A stretch of DNA of 64,000 bases, taken from NCBI GenBank assembly GCA_964439625.1, contig CAYTPI010000021.1, forward strand, positions 1 through 64,000. The letters are read 5' to 3'. The notes below the pieces were generated by a model. The model ran no database searches, was not told the origin of the DNA, and saw only the letters and a program-made list of their open reading frames with translations. Source of the DNA: CAYTPI01 sp964439625. GTDB taxonomy: Bacteria > Chloroflexota > Anaerolineae > Aggregatilineales > UBA3940. The position numbers and the translations under genes are program-made. The stretch's first letter is position 1. Each line of letters opens with the position of its first letter. This document shows positions 27,431 to 35,567 of the stretch, piece after piece.

Positions 27431-28351
27431 TTGAAAGCTAGTTTACTGATCTTGCATCAAATTGAAACAAACAGCGAACATAAGCAGCAAAAGCTATTTG
27501 AAGCGGCTGACATAGGTCCTTTTGTGAAGTGGGTAGGAGGAAAATCTAGCTTACTCGCTCAGTATAAGCCCCTATTCCCGCAAACGGCAAAGAATTACTT
27601 TGAGCCCTTTGTGGGTGGTGGTGCTGTATTCTTTCATTTGAAGGCGAAAAATATCTCTAGCTTATATACGTTAAACGATATGAATCCTGAACTCATATCT
27701 GTATATCGTATTGTCCGAGATGAAGTTGATGCATTAGTATTGCTACTTTCAGAATTTAAAGCCAAACATAGTAAGGAATTCTATTATAAAGTTAGAGCAT
27801 GGGATCGTGTAGATACTTTCAAGAAGCGGACAGACTTGGAACGAGCCGCTCGTTTCTTGTATCTGAATAGAACTTGCTACAATGGTCTCTGGCGTGTCAA
27901 TAGTAAGGGACAATTCAATGTACCCATGGGCCGCTACAAGAATCCAAATATAGAAAACCAAGATAGGCTTCGCGGGGCCTCACAGGCCCTTCAGGGTGTT
28001 AAGTTAACCAATCTTGACTTTAGTGACTGTGTTGCTGCGGCTCAAGCCGGTGATTTTGTCTATTTTGACCCGCCATATATTCCCCTCAATGCAACCTCAA
28101 ACTTCACCAGTTATTCAAAAGATGGCTTTGATTTGAAAGACCAAGAGCGATTAGCCGAGACTGTCCTTGACCTCCACGACCGTGGATGCAATGTGATGGT
28201 AAGTAACTCTAGCGCACAAATTGTGTATGACATCTACAACTCATTAGGCATTTCATCACTGACAATTCATTCAGTTGAAGCTAAGAGACGCATCAACTCA
28301 AAATCTAAAAAACGAGGAGAGATCGCCGAGGTTGTTATTGTCAATTACTGA
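27431..28351 (+). CDS. D12-class DNA adenine N6-methyltransferase (Dam-like)
   Basis: A 306-residue alpha-class methyltransferase. The FVKWVGGKSSLL N-terminal motif and FEPFVGGGAVFF (SAM-binding motif I) precede a target recognition region with AARFLYLNRTCYNGLWR. The catalytic DPPY is in YFDPPYIPL (near residue 215). Family members methylate adenine, often in GATC. The TTG at 27431 is used as start; later TTG codons are possible, since conserved sequence begins near residue 32. The gene is more AT-rich than its surroundings. It converges on a nuclease gene nine bases away, forming a type II restriction-modification pair that looks horizontally acquired. Confidence 0.9.
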   Translation: MKASLLILHQIETNSEHKQQKLFEAADIGPFVKWVGGKSSLLAQYKPLFPQTAKNYFEPFVGGGAVFFHLKAKNISSLYTLNDMNPELISVYRIVRDEVDALVLLLSEFKAKHSKEFYYKVRAWDRVDTFKKRTDLERAARFLYLNRTCYNGLWRVNSKGQFNVPMGRYKNPNIENQDRLRGASQALQGVKLTNLDFSDCVAAAQAGDFVYFDPPYIPLNATSNFTSYSKDGFDLKDQERLAETVLDLHDRGCNVMVSNSSAQIVYDIYNSLGISSLTIHSVEAKRRINSKSKKRGEIAEVVIVNY

Positions 28352-28360
28352 GTAACATGC

Positions 28361-28750
28361 TCACAAAGAGAAAAACAAAGTTAACCATGTGTCAACATCT
28401 TCTAAGTCAACGACTTTGCCAGTGGCATACAAAAACGACCGCATGTTAGCTGAGAAACCAGCACCAGATATGACAACGATACCCGGTATAGGCCAAGCAC
28501 TTATATCATCGATAGTCGTCGGAATTTTCTCTTCGGCTGTTCCAAAGCTACCCTGATATTTACACTCAATTCCGAGGCTTTGGCGGGTATCTGTTTCTGT
28601 GACCACAAGATCAATCCGGCGTTCAGAACCCCAGATTCGCTTACCCACTTTAACCTGATGTCGCACATAAAGGCCTAGCTCCTCAGCGATTTGTGCCACT
28701 GCATGTTCTAGTTCTTTTCCAGATGCTACTGCTTTTGCGCCACCGGGCAT
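28361..28750 (-). CDS. PD-(D/E)XK nuclease, probable type II restriction endonuclease
   Basis: 129 residues when started at the ATG at 28750, which has a perfect GGGAG seven bases upstream. The frame is open to 28840, but that extension runs into ccmB. The active site reads RRIDLVVTET...GIECKYQG: an Asp after a beta strand, then ExK (E-C-K) on the next strand, as in PD-(D/E)XK nucleases. The later ISAWPIPGIVVISG stretch is typical of a small family found beside Dam-like methylases. It should cut the site protected by the neighbouring methylase. It sits 37 bases after ccmB, apparently inserted into the end of the cytochrome operon. Confidence 0.75.
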   Translation of the reverse strand: MPGGAKAVASGKELEHAVAQIAEELGLYVRHQVKVGKRIWGSERRIDLVVTETDTRQSLGIECKYQGSFGTAEEKIPTTIDDISAWPIPGIVVISGAGFSANMRSFLYATGKVVDLEDVDTWLTLFFSL

Positions 28751-28787
28751 CAGAATTTCTCCCAAAAACACTAACATGCTGTCCACA

Positions 28788-29474
28788 CTACTCTTCGATG
28801 ACGAAATCAAACAGGAGGTAGGCCAACGTAATATAGACAATATTTAATACAATCAGCAGGCTAAACACATTGCTAATACCAGCGAAGTCAGCCCCCTCAA
28901 GTAATTGTCGTGTTGCGCGGACTGCGGGCACAATCACAGAAAGGGCGATTGGCAACAGCAGTACGGGCAGCAGTACATCACGTCCCTTTGTGTATACTGC
29001 CATGGACGCAATCAACGTACCGACCCCAGCATAGCCTAAGATGCCGAGCAGTAAGATGACCACCAGCAGGGGAAAAGCCCGAAAAGCAAACGACGATACA
29101 TTAAACAGTATGGTCAGTGGCACCAGCAAGATAAAACCGACCACACTCATGAAGATAAAATTACTTGCCAACTTCCCAAAGTAGATCGCACTGCGATCCA
29201 CAGGCGCTAACAACAGGCCATCCAAGCTGCCTTGCTCATCTTCTCGATTGATTGAACGCCCCAGCCCCAAAATGCCGGAGAAGATGATCGTCACCCAGAT
29301 GATACCCGCAGCACCCGCTTCACGGGCTGTCCGCTCTAGTTCAAGGGCAAAACTAAAAATCAAGACAGCCAACAGTGCAAATAGCAGCATAGCCGCAATG
29401 GTCTGACGGTTCCGCAGCTCCGAACGTACATCTTTCCAGGTAACCGCCAGCGCGGCTAGCACAAATTTACGCAC
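28788..29474 (-). CDS. ccmB: Heme exporter permease CcmB
   Basis: A 228-residue six-helix membrane protein. The GTG at 29474 is preferred over the upstream in-frame start because it overlaps the ccmA stop by only eight bases and gives the usual CcmB length. Landmarks are the REDEQGSLDGLLLAP loop after helix 2, close to the conserved CcmB pattern, and the Gly-rich helices that follow. With CcmA it forms the ABC part of cytochrome c maturation system I, needed for release of holo-CcmE. In most genomes ccmC follows; here a restriction endonuclease gene does. Confidence 0.88.
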   Translation of the reverse strand: MRKFVLAALAVTWKDVRSELRNRQTIAAMLLFALLAVLIFSFALELERTAREAGAAGIIWVTIIFSGILGLGRSINREDEQGSLDGLLLAPVDRSAIYFGKLASNFIFMSVVGFILLVPLTILFNVSSFAFRAFPLLVVILLLGILGYAGVGTLIASMAVYTKGRDVLLPVLLLPIALSVIVPAVRATRQLLEGADFAGISNVFSLLIVLNIVYITLAYLLFDFVIEE

Positions 29475-30201
29475 GAGTTGTCGCCATTCCAGTGATCTCA
29501 GCGTAGGTATTCGCAAACGAGTCAGCTTGAATGTCGTCCCGTAGAGCCTCAAAAGCGATCTTGCCACGAGCCAGAATCAAGACGCGGTCGGCATGGGCCA
29601 ACCCCCGCTCGATGTTGTGAGTGGTCATCAGAATGGTACGCCCAGCCGTGCGCACCGTCGCGAGAACATCGTCAAGAGAGGCGGAAGCCGCTTGATCTAA
29701 GCCGGTATAAGGCTCATCAAGCAGCATGATCGGCGGTTCATGGAGCAGCGCCCGAGCAATCGAGAGGCGCTGCTCCATCCCGCGGCTGTATGTAGCGACT
29801 AGGTCACCTGCGCGTTTGGTCAAACCGACGGCCTCTAGCAACGCATCGATGCGCTCTCGTCGTTGGTCAGGCCGGATGGCATACAGCCGACCATAAAATT
29901 GAAGGTTCTCTTTAGCTGTCAGGTCGGGGTAGAGTAAGGATCGGTGTGAAACAACGCCCAACAAAGCTCGAATTGCACTGGCATACCTGACGCTGTCGTA
30001 ACCATTAATCTGAATTTGCCCGATTGTAGGGCGTGCCATCGTTGATATTAAGCGCATCAAAGTAGTTTTGCCTGCACCATTGGGGCCAAACAACGTCACG
30101 GATTGGCCCGCTTCAATCGCCACGTCAATGCCGCGCAACACCGACCGAAAGCCAAATACCTTGGCAACTCCCTGCATCTGAATAGCTGGAACAGTCGTCA
30201 T
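29467..30201 (-). CDS. ccmA: Heme exporter ATP-binding protein CcmA
   Basis: A 244-residue ABC ATPase. Walker A is GPNGAGKTT (near residue 40), the signature is YSRGMEQRLSIARAL (near 138), Walker B is IMLLDEP and the D-loop GLDQ follows. The switch His is in TTHNIER. Its immediate overlap with ccmB identifies it as CcmA rather than a generic exporter ATPase. It overlaps the upstream cytochrome gene by four bases (ATGA), so translation is coupled. Confidence 0.92.
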   Translation of the reverse strand: MTTVPAIQMQGVAKVFGFRSVLRGIDVAIEAGQSVTLFGPNGAGKTTLMRLISTMARPTIGQIQINGYDSVRYASAIRALLGVVSHRSLLYPDLTAKENLQFYGRLYAIRPDQRRERIDALLEAVGLTKRAGDLVATYSRGMEQRLSIARALLHEPPIMLLDEPYTGLDQAASASLDDVLATVRTAGRTILMTTHNIERGLAHADRVLILARGKIAFEALRDDIQADSFANTYAEITGMATTRA

Positions 30202-32015
30202 GTTAGTGAGTTAATCAATTGCGCTTTAAACTTTGCTCGGTTGGCTTCATAATCAAACCGATTGAGGCTACCCGCGGCAAAGGCTTGATCAAGGGCCGCA
30301 ATTTGGCGCGCAAGGGCCTGCTGCTGCTCTGTATAAGTCGCTGGAGATGCTTTGATCGTTGGGGTACTGGTTTCTGGCACACCCCACACCAAGCGGTAGA
30401 GCACGCCAGCAGCAATGAGAATCAAGACGACAGTTGCAATGATCAAGGGCAGGCTTTGCTCAAGCGAAACGGGTGGCTGAACGCGGAACAGGATCACCTC
30501 CCCAGCCGAAATATCTGAACCACTAAACTGCTGATAAGCCACACCATCAACAACTTCAATACCACCCGCTGTCAACGCATCAACTCGGAAGTTTGGCCCA
30601 TCCTCGAGTAGCATTACCATTTCGTTAATCTGGTATTCTGCTGTGATTGGCACATCCCGCTCACCTTCAAACGGGACGAAATAAGTCACCAAGATATTTT
30701 TAGATGCCTCCCCTGGGAAAAGCGGTTGTGTGTCGAAGACGGTGCCATCTGGCTCAACGATGTAACGCCCCCCAGCGAAGCCCTCGCCAAATTCCACGCT
30801 GAAGGCATCCCGCGGGATGCGAAACGCGACTGAGCCACGCCGCCCACCAACTAATGGTTCCTCAGTGACATAGACTGAGCTACTGGTGTTGGCATATTGC
30901 AGCACTTGGAACACAAATAGGGCGTTATCTTCTTCACGGACAATGACATTGAGCCGTTCAATCTCAACGACTGCCGGGTCAGTGGTGCTTTCATAAATGT
31001 CGATGGGGAGTGTGTAAGATGTCTGGTTATCTGTAAGGACAACACCATTATTGTATTCAACGCCCTCATAGAAAACGCTGGTGACATATGCACCATCTTG
31101 GACATCGAGCGGAACATCCTCAAATTGATAGCTCCCGTCAGCGTTAACGACTGTACTGCGCACAAGGAACTCATTGATGCCCCCATCATCAGAGACAGTA
31201 ACTCCGTTGATGCGGACCTCAAGGTCAGTAGGTAGTGGCCCACCCGATGCATTCTGAACCGCTCCTTCAATAAGACCGCTGCTACCTAATTCTACTTCCG
31301 CTTCGGAGGCAGATGAGGCGTCTTCTTCATCAGCTTCTGATTCAACTTCAACAACTAGTGCTGATTGATCTTTAATGGCAAATGTTTGAGCATACGCTGC
31401 TAGTGCTCGTTGTTCCTCGAATGAGAGGTCTGCTTCGTCGAAGTATTGCTCGATAATTGCTTCTCGGCTGAGGGTGGCTTGTTCCGCTAGCTTACTGAAA
31501 GGTGCTTGCTCGCCGTTTTCGCCATAATCTGCAGCGAACATGTCCGCGTAGAGCGTTTGCCCAGTGAGCACGTCCTCATCCGTCAGGGAGAGCGTATAGA
31601 GATAATAGGTTACATCCCAGCGTTCTTGCTCTGTGAGTGCTTCTTCCCATGGCGGCATTAATGCTTGAATGTTGCCATTGGTAATGATGTTGTACCAGTC
31701 TTGCGGGCTTTTGCTATAGACCAAGTCAGGGTCGGTTAAGTTACCCACACGCCCGCCCTGTTCTCGAACTTGTTCGGCCAGTTCTCCGTTGCCCGCTCCC
31801 AATGGGCCGTGGCAAGAGGCACAGCGCTCTAGGTAGATTATTCCACCATTATCGAGGTCTGGGTGCGCTTCGGGTAAGGCCGCAAGTGCAACCTCCTCAC
31901 CTGGGAGGGGTCCTGTTTCAATTGGCCCCGCAGGGACTGGTTCCGTCGCCAGTGTACAAGCGGTCAATGCAATGCTAATTATTCCAGTAAGTGTGAGATA
32001 TCTATGATTGTTCAC
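30198..32015 (-). CDS. Cytochrome c lipoprotein with beta-sandwich and C-terminal membrane anchor
   Basis: A 605-residue protein. The lipobox ALTAC (near residue 20) predicts a lipidated N-terminus. A cytochrome c domain (about 50-145) has CASCHG as its heme site and a Met ligand candidate in ALMPPW. A second cytochrome-like helical region without CxxCH covers about 150-215. After an acidic linker comes a carboxypeptidase-regulatory-like beta domain (about 245-345), another beta-rich part, and a transmembrane helix near 525-545. The tail contains LDQAFAAGSLNRFDYEANR, a helical hairpin resembling the CcmI/SHOCT type. It is encoded within the heme-handling operon and probably carries electrons at the outer face. 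The architecture is unusual and unnamed. Confidence 0.82.
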   Translation of the reverse strand: MNNHRYLTLTGIISIALTACTLATEPVPAGPIETGPLPGEEVALAALPEAHPDLDNGGIIYLERCASCHGPLGAGNGELAEQVREQGGRVGNLTDPDLVYSKSPQDWYNIITNGNIQALMPPWEEALTEQERWDVTYYLYTLSLTDEDVLTGQTLYADMFAADYGENGEQAPFSKLAEQATLSREAIIEQYFDEADLSFEEQRALAAYAQTFAIKDQSALVVEVESEADEEDASSASEAEVELGSSGLIEGAVQNASGGPLPTDLEVRINGVTVSDDGGINEFLVRSTVVNADGSYQFEDVPLDVQDGAYVTSVFYEGVEYNNGVVLTDNQTSYTLPIDIYESTTDPAVVEIERLNVIVREEDNALFVFQVLQYANTSSSVYVTEEPLVGGRRGSVAFRIPRDAFSVEFGEGFAGGRYIVEPDGTVFDTQPLFPGEASKNILVTYFVPFEGERDVPITAEYQINEMVMLLEDGPNFRVDALTAGGIEVVDGVAYQQFSGSDISAGEVILFRVQPPVSLEQSLPLIIATVVLILIAAGVLYRLVWGVPETSTPTIKASPATYTEQQQALARQIAALDQAFAAGSLNRFDYEANRAKFKAQLINSLT

Positions 32016-32562
32016 TAGGCCCTGATTCTAAATTGAATTCCGTTATATCTGTTCCAATTTCGAGTTTGACAGTCTCATCAACGACGCGGTAACTCCACTG
32101 ATGCTCTGGTTTGTCGCTCCACCAAAGTGGGTTACCTTTTGTATCCCAAGCGGCAAGTTCATTTAGCCCCGCCATAATGACGACATCACCATGGCGCTGC
32201 CAGCTGAAAAACTCTTCTAGCGCATGGCTTTCCCATAAACGCTCAGGCTCATCCAATAATTGATAGCATACCAAACGCCGCCCGGCTCCAATAAACAAGC
32301 GCCCAGTATCGGGCAGCAGCATGACGCCAGGGTCGCCAAGCTGCATCGGCATATATTCCATTTGCACGACCAAAAAGGGCAGCACGGGCCACCAATCCAC
32401 GTTGCGTCGCACTGCAACAAAACAGGTGCGAATCTTATCGCCGTGAAAGGTGAAGCGTTCATACAAATCCGCATGAATACGAAAAAATTTAATACGTTCT
32501 TCAGTTGGTAGGCCATCTGGATCAACAATTAAAGTGTAGTCGCCAATGGTGGTCGTGAACAT
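32002..32562 (-). CDS. Hypothetical protein in cytochrome operon
   Basis: 186 residues, soluble, without cysteine motifs. The middle reads like beta-propeller or beta-sandwich strands (DTGRLFIGAGRRLVCYQLL, NELAAWDTKGNPLWW). It resembles a partial PQQ/WD-like blade set but is too short for a whole propeller. I do not recognise the family. It overlaps the cytochrome gene by 14 bases and follows the CcmI-like gene by eight, so it is firmly inside the operon. A role in cytochrome assembly or use is inferred from position only. Confidence 0.7.
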   Translation of the reverse strand: MFTTTIGDYTLIVDPDGLPTEERIKFFRIHADLYERFTFHGDKIRTCFVAVRRNVDWWPVLPFLVVQMEYMPMQLGDPGVMLLPDTGRLFIGAGRRLVCYQLLDEPERLWESHALEEFFSWQRHGDVVIMAGLNELAAWDTKGNPLWWSDKPEHQWSYRVVDETVKLEIGTDITEFNLESGPSEQS

Positions 32563-32570
32563 GCGTATCC

Positions 32571-33071
32571 TTACGTTGCTTTGGCGGGGGTTGGCACATC
32601 ATCATCTATTTGCTGCTGAAGCGGGTGCCCACATTGACCACAAAAACGATCTTGTGAGCCAACTTGACAGCTGCAATTTGGGCATAGTCGTTCAGTATCG
32701 ATGTGCTCTTCGGCGGCAATCGCATTGATTAGTGCTTCAGCTTGTGAATCGAGCCGGGCACGGTCTGTCTTGGGTAAGCGATCCAACTGTTGTAGAACCT
32801 CGACACCGCGAGCCACCAGCAGATAACGCTGTTCGTGATAGTCTGTCTCATCAATCTTACCCGCCTCAAACACCTCGTCGAGTTCCCGCAGTTGACGGTA
32901 AATATCGTTGCGCTCAGCATTCAACAGTGCTCGCTGCGATGCAACTGTCTTAGTTTGCTTGGCGGTCAATTGCTCAGACTGGTCAACCGCCCCAATAATG
33001 AACGGGCGGGCAACGAATGCCAATACCAGTATCACGGCGACCAGTGTCAATAGTCCGGCAGGAATTGTCAT
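32571..33071 (-). CDS. CcmI-like membrane protein with zinc ribbon
   Basis: 166 residues. An N-terminal transmembrane helix (about 5-27) is followed by a helical hairpin with LRELDEVFEAGKIDETDYHEQR, the pattern seen at the start of CcmI/CycH proteins. A C-terminal zinc ribbon has CPNC and CGQC pairs. CcmI normally presents apocytochrome to the CcmF-CcmH lyase. The TPR domain of full CcmI is absent and the zinc ribbon is an addition, so the exact role is open. It shares one base with the upstream TlpA-like gene. Confidence 0.78.
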   Translation of the reverse strand: MTIPAGLLTLVAVILVLAFVARPFIIGAVDQSEQLTAKQTKTVASQRALLNAERNDIYRQLRELDEVFEAGKIDETDYHEQRYLLVARGVEVLQQLDRLPKTDRARLDSQAEALINAIAAEEHIDTERLCPNCSCQVGSQDRFCGQCGHPLQQQIDDDVPTPAKAT

Positions 33072-33652
33072 CAGCCGTCTACAATCTCCACCCGCAACGC
33101 TTGTTGAATGGCACGCGTTAATTCACCCCGCTCAATTGGACGCGCTGCATACAGAACAATATCACCATTGCCGTCAATGACGAACGTTTCTGGTACACCC
33201 CTAATACCGAAGTCTTCGGAAATTTCAGTTCGCAAGTCGGGGCCATTGGGGTAGGTAATCCCATGCTCTTCAATGAAAGTAAGCGAGCGTTCTTCTGAAT
33301 CGAGATAGGCCAAACCGACAAAGAGCACGTCATCCGTTTGGAACCGCTGCCATGTGGCTTCGAGATCAGGTGCTTCTTCAATACATGGGCCACACCAGCT
33401 TGCCCAAAAATTGACGACCACTACCTGCCCCCGATAATCTGATAGGGTGATCTCTTGACCGTCAAACGTTGTCACCGTGAAATCCGGTGCTGCCCCACCA
33501 TCTGGTTCAGGCGCAAAACCACGGGCTACCAACAAACCGAGAAAGCCAATGATCGCAGCTAGGGCGACCCATACAACGGCTCGCCCTAGCTTAAACTTAA
33601 TATCTTCTGCTTCTACTGACGGCTGGTTGCTGTCAGCAAGTTGTTCAGTCAT
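33071..33652 (-). CDS. TlpA/ResA/CcmG-type thiol-disulfide oxidoreductase
   Basis: 193 residues with a single N-terminal transmembrane helix (about 27-48) and an exported thioredoxin fold. The active site is WASWCGPC (near residue 92). The cis-Pro region GVPETFVID and the central insert DSEERSLTFIEEHG are typical of TlpA/CcmG/ResA. These enzymes keep the CxxCH cysteines of apocytochromes reduced for heme attachment, which fits its place as first gene of the operon with ccmA, ccmB and a cytochrome c. Confidence 0.9.
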   Translation of the reverse strand: MTEQLADSNQPSVEAEDIKFKLGRAVVWVALAAIIGFLGLLVARGFAPEPDGGAAPDFTVTTFDGQEITLSDYRGQVVVVNFWASWCGPCIEEAPDLEATWQRFQTDDVLFVGLAYLDSEERSLTFIEEHGITYPNGPDLRTEISEDFGIRGVPETFVIDGNGDIVLYAARPIERGELTRAIQQALRVEIVDG

Positions 33653-33697
33653 GTGTTGTTGTTACCAATAAACCTCATTGACGGTGTTCAGTAAGAA

Positions 33698-33904
33698 TTA
33701 ACCAAGGTTACCAACATGTTCTTGCAACTTACGCTGCGGGATGCGCTGATACTGATCTTGGATGATCATATCCATTTCTTCATCCGTCAGGCGAACACTC
33801 AAAATGCGGAGTGCATCTTCAGGTGTGTTGCCATAGGCCAACTTTTTCTTCCCATTTTTCATATCAAACAGGTACACATGGTGCGGGTTCGAAAAGCTGC
33901 TCAT
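33698..33904 (-). CDS. Small conserved-looking protein beside radical SAM gene
   Basis: 68 residues with a strong AAAGGAG before the ATG, so it is very likely translated. It is charged and soluble with no cysteine. The first part suggests two short beta strands (HHVYLFDMKNGKKKLAY), the second two helices (TPEDALRILSVRLTDEEMDMII). It lies 29 bases downstream of the B12 radical SAM gene on the same strand and is probably co-transcribed. It could be a substrate, a carrier-like partner or an unrelated small protein. It has no leader/core layout obvious enough to call it a RiPP precursor. Confidence 0.72.
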   Translation of the reverse strand: MSSFSNPHHVYLFDMKNGKKKLAYGNTPEDALRILSVRLTDEEMDMIIQDQYQRIPQRKLQEHVGNLG

Positions 33905-33933
33905 CTCGGTAAACTCCTTTTGCGATACCAGCT

Positions 33934-35352
33934 TTATGCTTTTGCTAGAGCCTCTAGTAGATTTTCACCCTTGCGTGCATATTCATCTAAACCTTCATTG
34001 ATCTGATCGTCGTATTTGCCGGCTAGCAAGTCACGATAGAACCTATAGTCCACACCTTCAACCTTTTCATCGTCTGGGAAGCGATGGTAGTTCTCTTTCG
34101 ACATCTTGCTTTTGCCCTCAGCGATCAACTGATACCCGAGCACAGAACCGGGGTATGGTGCATAGAACGAGATCGATGGGAAGGCATGGCGCATTGAGCG
34201 GTACATGCGCATCGTCTTGAAGGCATCTTCGGGGGCTTCGCCAGGAATGCCAAGCATAATATTTGACCACAGTTTCGGCGGTGTCCGGCCTTCTTTCTCG
34301 AATTCATCACCGAGGCGGTTCACCAAGTTAATGGCGAACATGTTGTCTTCTTCAGTGACTTCCTTATTCAAGATTTCCAGAATGCGGTCACTACCAGACT
34401 CAAAGCCAATTGAGATGACGTTCCAATTCGTCTCACGAATTAGGGCTTCAAACAGATCGGGCCATTGGCGAACCGTATCTGCCCGACCGGCTGCCCAATA
34501 GGGCCAGACTTTGTTAGCACGCTTCGGGTACTTTTCCAGCCATTCACGCAGCCAACTTGGGTTCTGAAAAAACATCGAGTCATGAATGACGACTGAGCCA
34601 ATTGGGCCATACGTTTCATCGAGGTAGTTTAGCTCATCGATCACCATATCAACTGGGCGACGACCCATGTTAGGGATATATGAGTTCTCATTGCAAAAAG
34701 CACACTGCCATGGGCATACACGACTGGTCAGAAGGGAGGCGACGGGTGGCGGCCCCCAACCTGACTCTGGCTCTAAAGGCCAGTTGAAGTCTCCCCGAAG
34801 GTGGCGGCTGTGTGGTTTAGGCCACAGGTTGCGGTCGATGGTAGGCCAATCCGCCATTGACTTTGAGCCAACACCCTTGACAATACGGTCAAATGCAAAA
34901 GGGTCTCTGACCAGATCGATAATGACTTCTTCACCGGGACCATCGCAGATGTGGTCAAACTCATCGACTTCCAGCATCTCGTCCATAGCGACAGTTGCAT
35001 GCATCCCACCCACCAAAATGACGCCGTCGGGGTTCACTTGTTTGAAGAGTTGAGCAGACTTACGCGCCACAGGGAAGGTATAGCTGCGCACATTCATCAG
35101 CAGCATATTGTAGCCCTTCATCTTCTTCTTGACCTGCTTCCATGTGGTACATTGTCTTGTTGAGAACATATCCGTCATAAGGCCTTCATTATGAAGAATC
35201 GTTCGCAACAAGCCCATGCCGTGGTCTTGCCATTGCTCGTGCGGCCCATCCGGGTTGACCAAGTCGCCCAAGTCACCCAAGTCAAGCCAAAGTCGCTTCA
35301 TATCCACCGTGCGAGATGATTTCGGATAGAAGCCGATGGTTTGTCCGCTCAT
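33934..35352 (-). CDS. Cobalamin-binding-type radical SAM protein
   Basis: 472 residues. The N-terminal Rossmann-like B12-binding domain (about 40-155) has VGGMHATVA but lacks a clear DxHxxG, so cobalamin may be bound base-off without His. The radical SAM barrel starts near residue 205 with the cluster motif CPWQCAFC (CxxxCxxC) followed by the TYGPIGSVVIHD strand. A C-terminal region (about 370-472) completes the protein. Class B radical SAM enzymes of this layout methylate unreactive carbons or rearrange cofactors, lipids and peptides. The substrate is unknown. The only close partner is the 68-residue protein downstream. Confidence 0.87.
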   Translation of the reverse strand: MSGQTIGFYPKSSRTVDMKRLWLDLGDLGDLVNPDGPHEQWQDHGMGLLRTILHNEGLMTDMFSTRQCTTWKQVKKKMKGYNMLLMNVRSYTFPVARKSAQLFKQVNPDGVILVGGMHATVAMDEMLEVDEFDHICDGPGEEVIIDLVRDPFAFDRIVKGVGSKSMADWPTIDRNLWPKPHSRHLRGDFNWPLEPESGWGPPPVASLLTSRVCPWQCAFCNENSYIPNMGRRPVDMVIDELNYLDETYGPIGSVVIHDSMFFQNPSWLREWLEKYPKRANKVWPYWAAGRADTVRQWPDLFEALIRETNWNVISIGFESGSDRILEILNKEVTEEDNMFAINLVNRLGDEFEKEGRTPPKLWSNIMLGIPGEAPEDAFKTMRMYRSMRHAFPSISFYAPYPGSVLGYQLIAEGKSKMSKENYHRFPDDEKVEGVDYRFYRDLLAGKYDDQINEGLDEYARKGENLLEALAKA

Positions 35353-35481
35353 ATTTTCCTCACTACGTAATAATTTATGAATTTTAGTTACGCTTGAACG
35401 TTTGTTTGAATTTTGACTTTAATCATGGTGCAAGACCATGTCAAACGGTTATAACAAAGTTAGTAAAAATTTTACACGAAA

Positions 35482-35509
35482 CGGCGGACACCTTCTCAGA
35501 AATCCGCCG
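35482..35509 (-). terminator. Possible terminator after the Fe-S carrier gene
   Basis: CGGCGGA (35482-35488) and TCCGCCG (35503-35509) form a seven-base-pair GC-rich stem with a 14-base loop. It lies 59 bases beyond the stop of the minus-strand iscA-like gene. The T run on the minus strand is weak, so termination efficiency is uncertain. Nothing else is visible in 35353-35567. Confidence 0.45.
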
Positions 35510-35567
35510 CTTATATGTATGTAAGGTTGTGGTTGTACAGGCACTCAACCTATAATTTTATCGTTGT

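Noticed and set aside
33698..33904. Calling the 68-residue gene a RiPP precursor
   Set aside because: It lacks cysteine, a leader-core boundary and an adjacent protease or exporter; only proximity to a radical SAM gene supports the idea.
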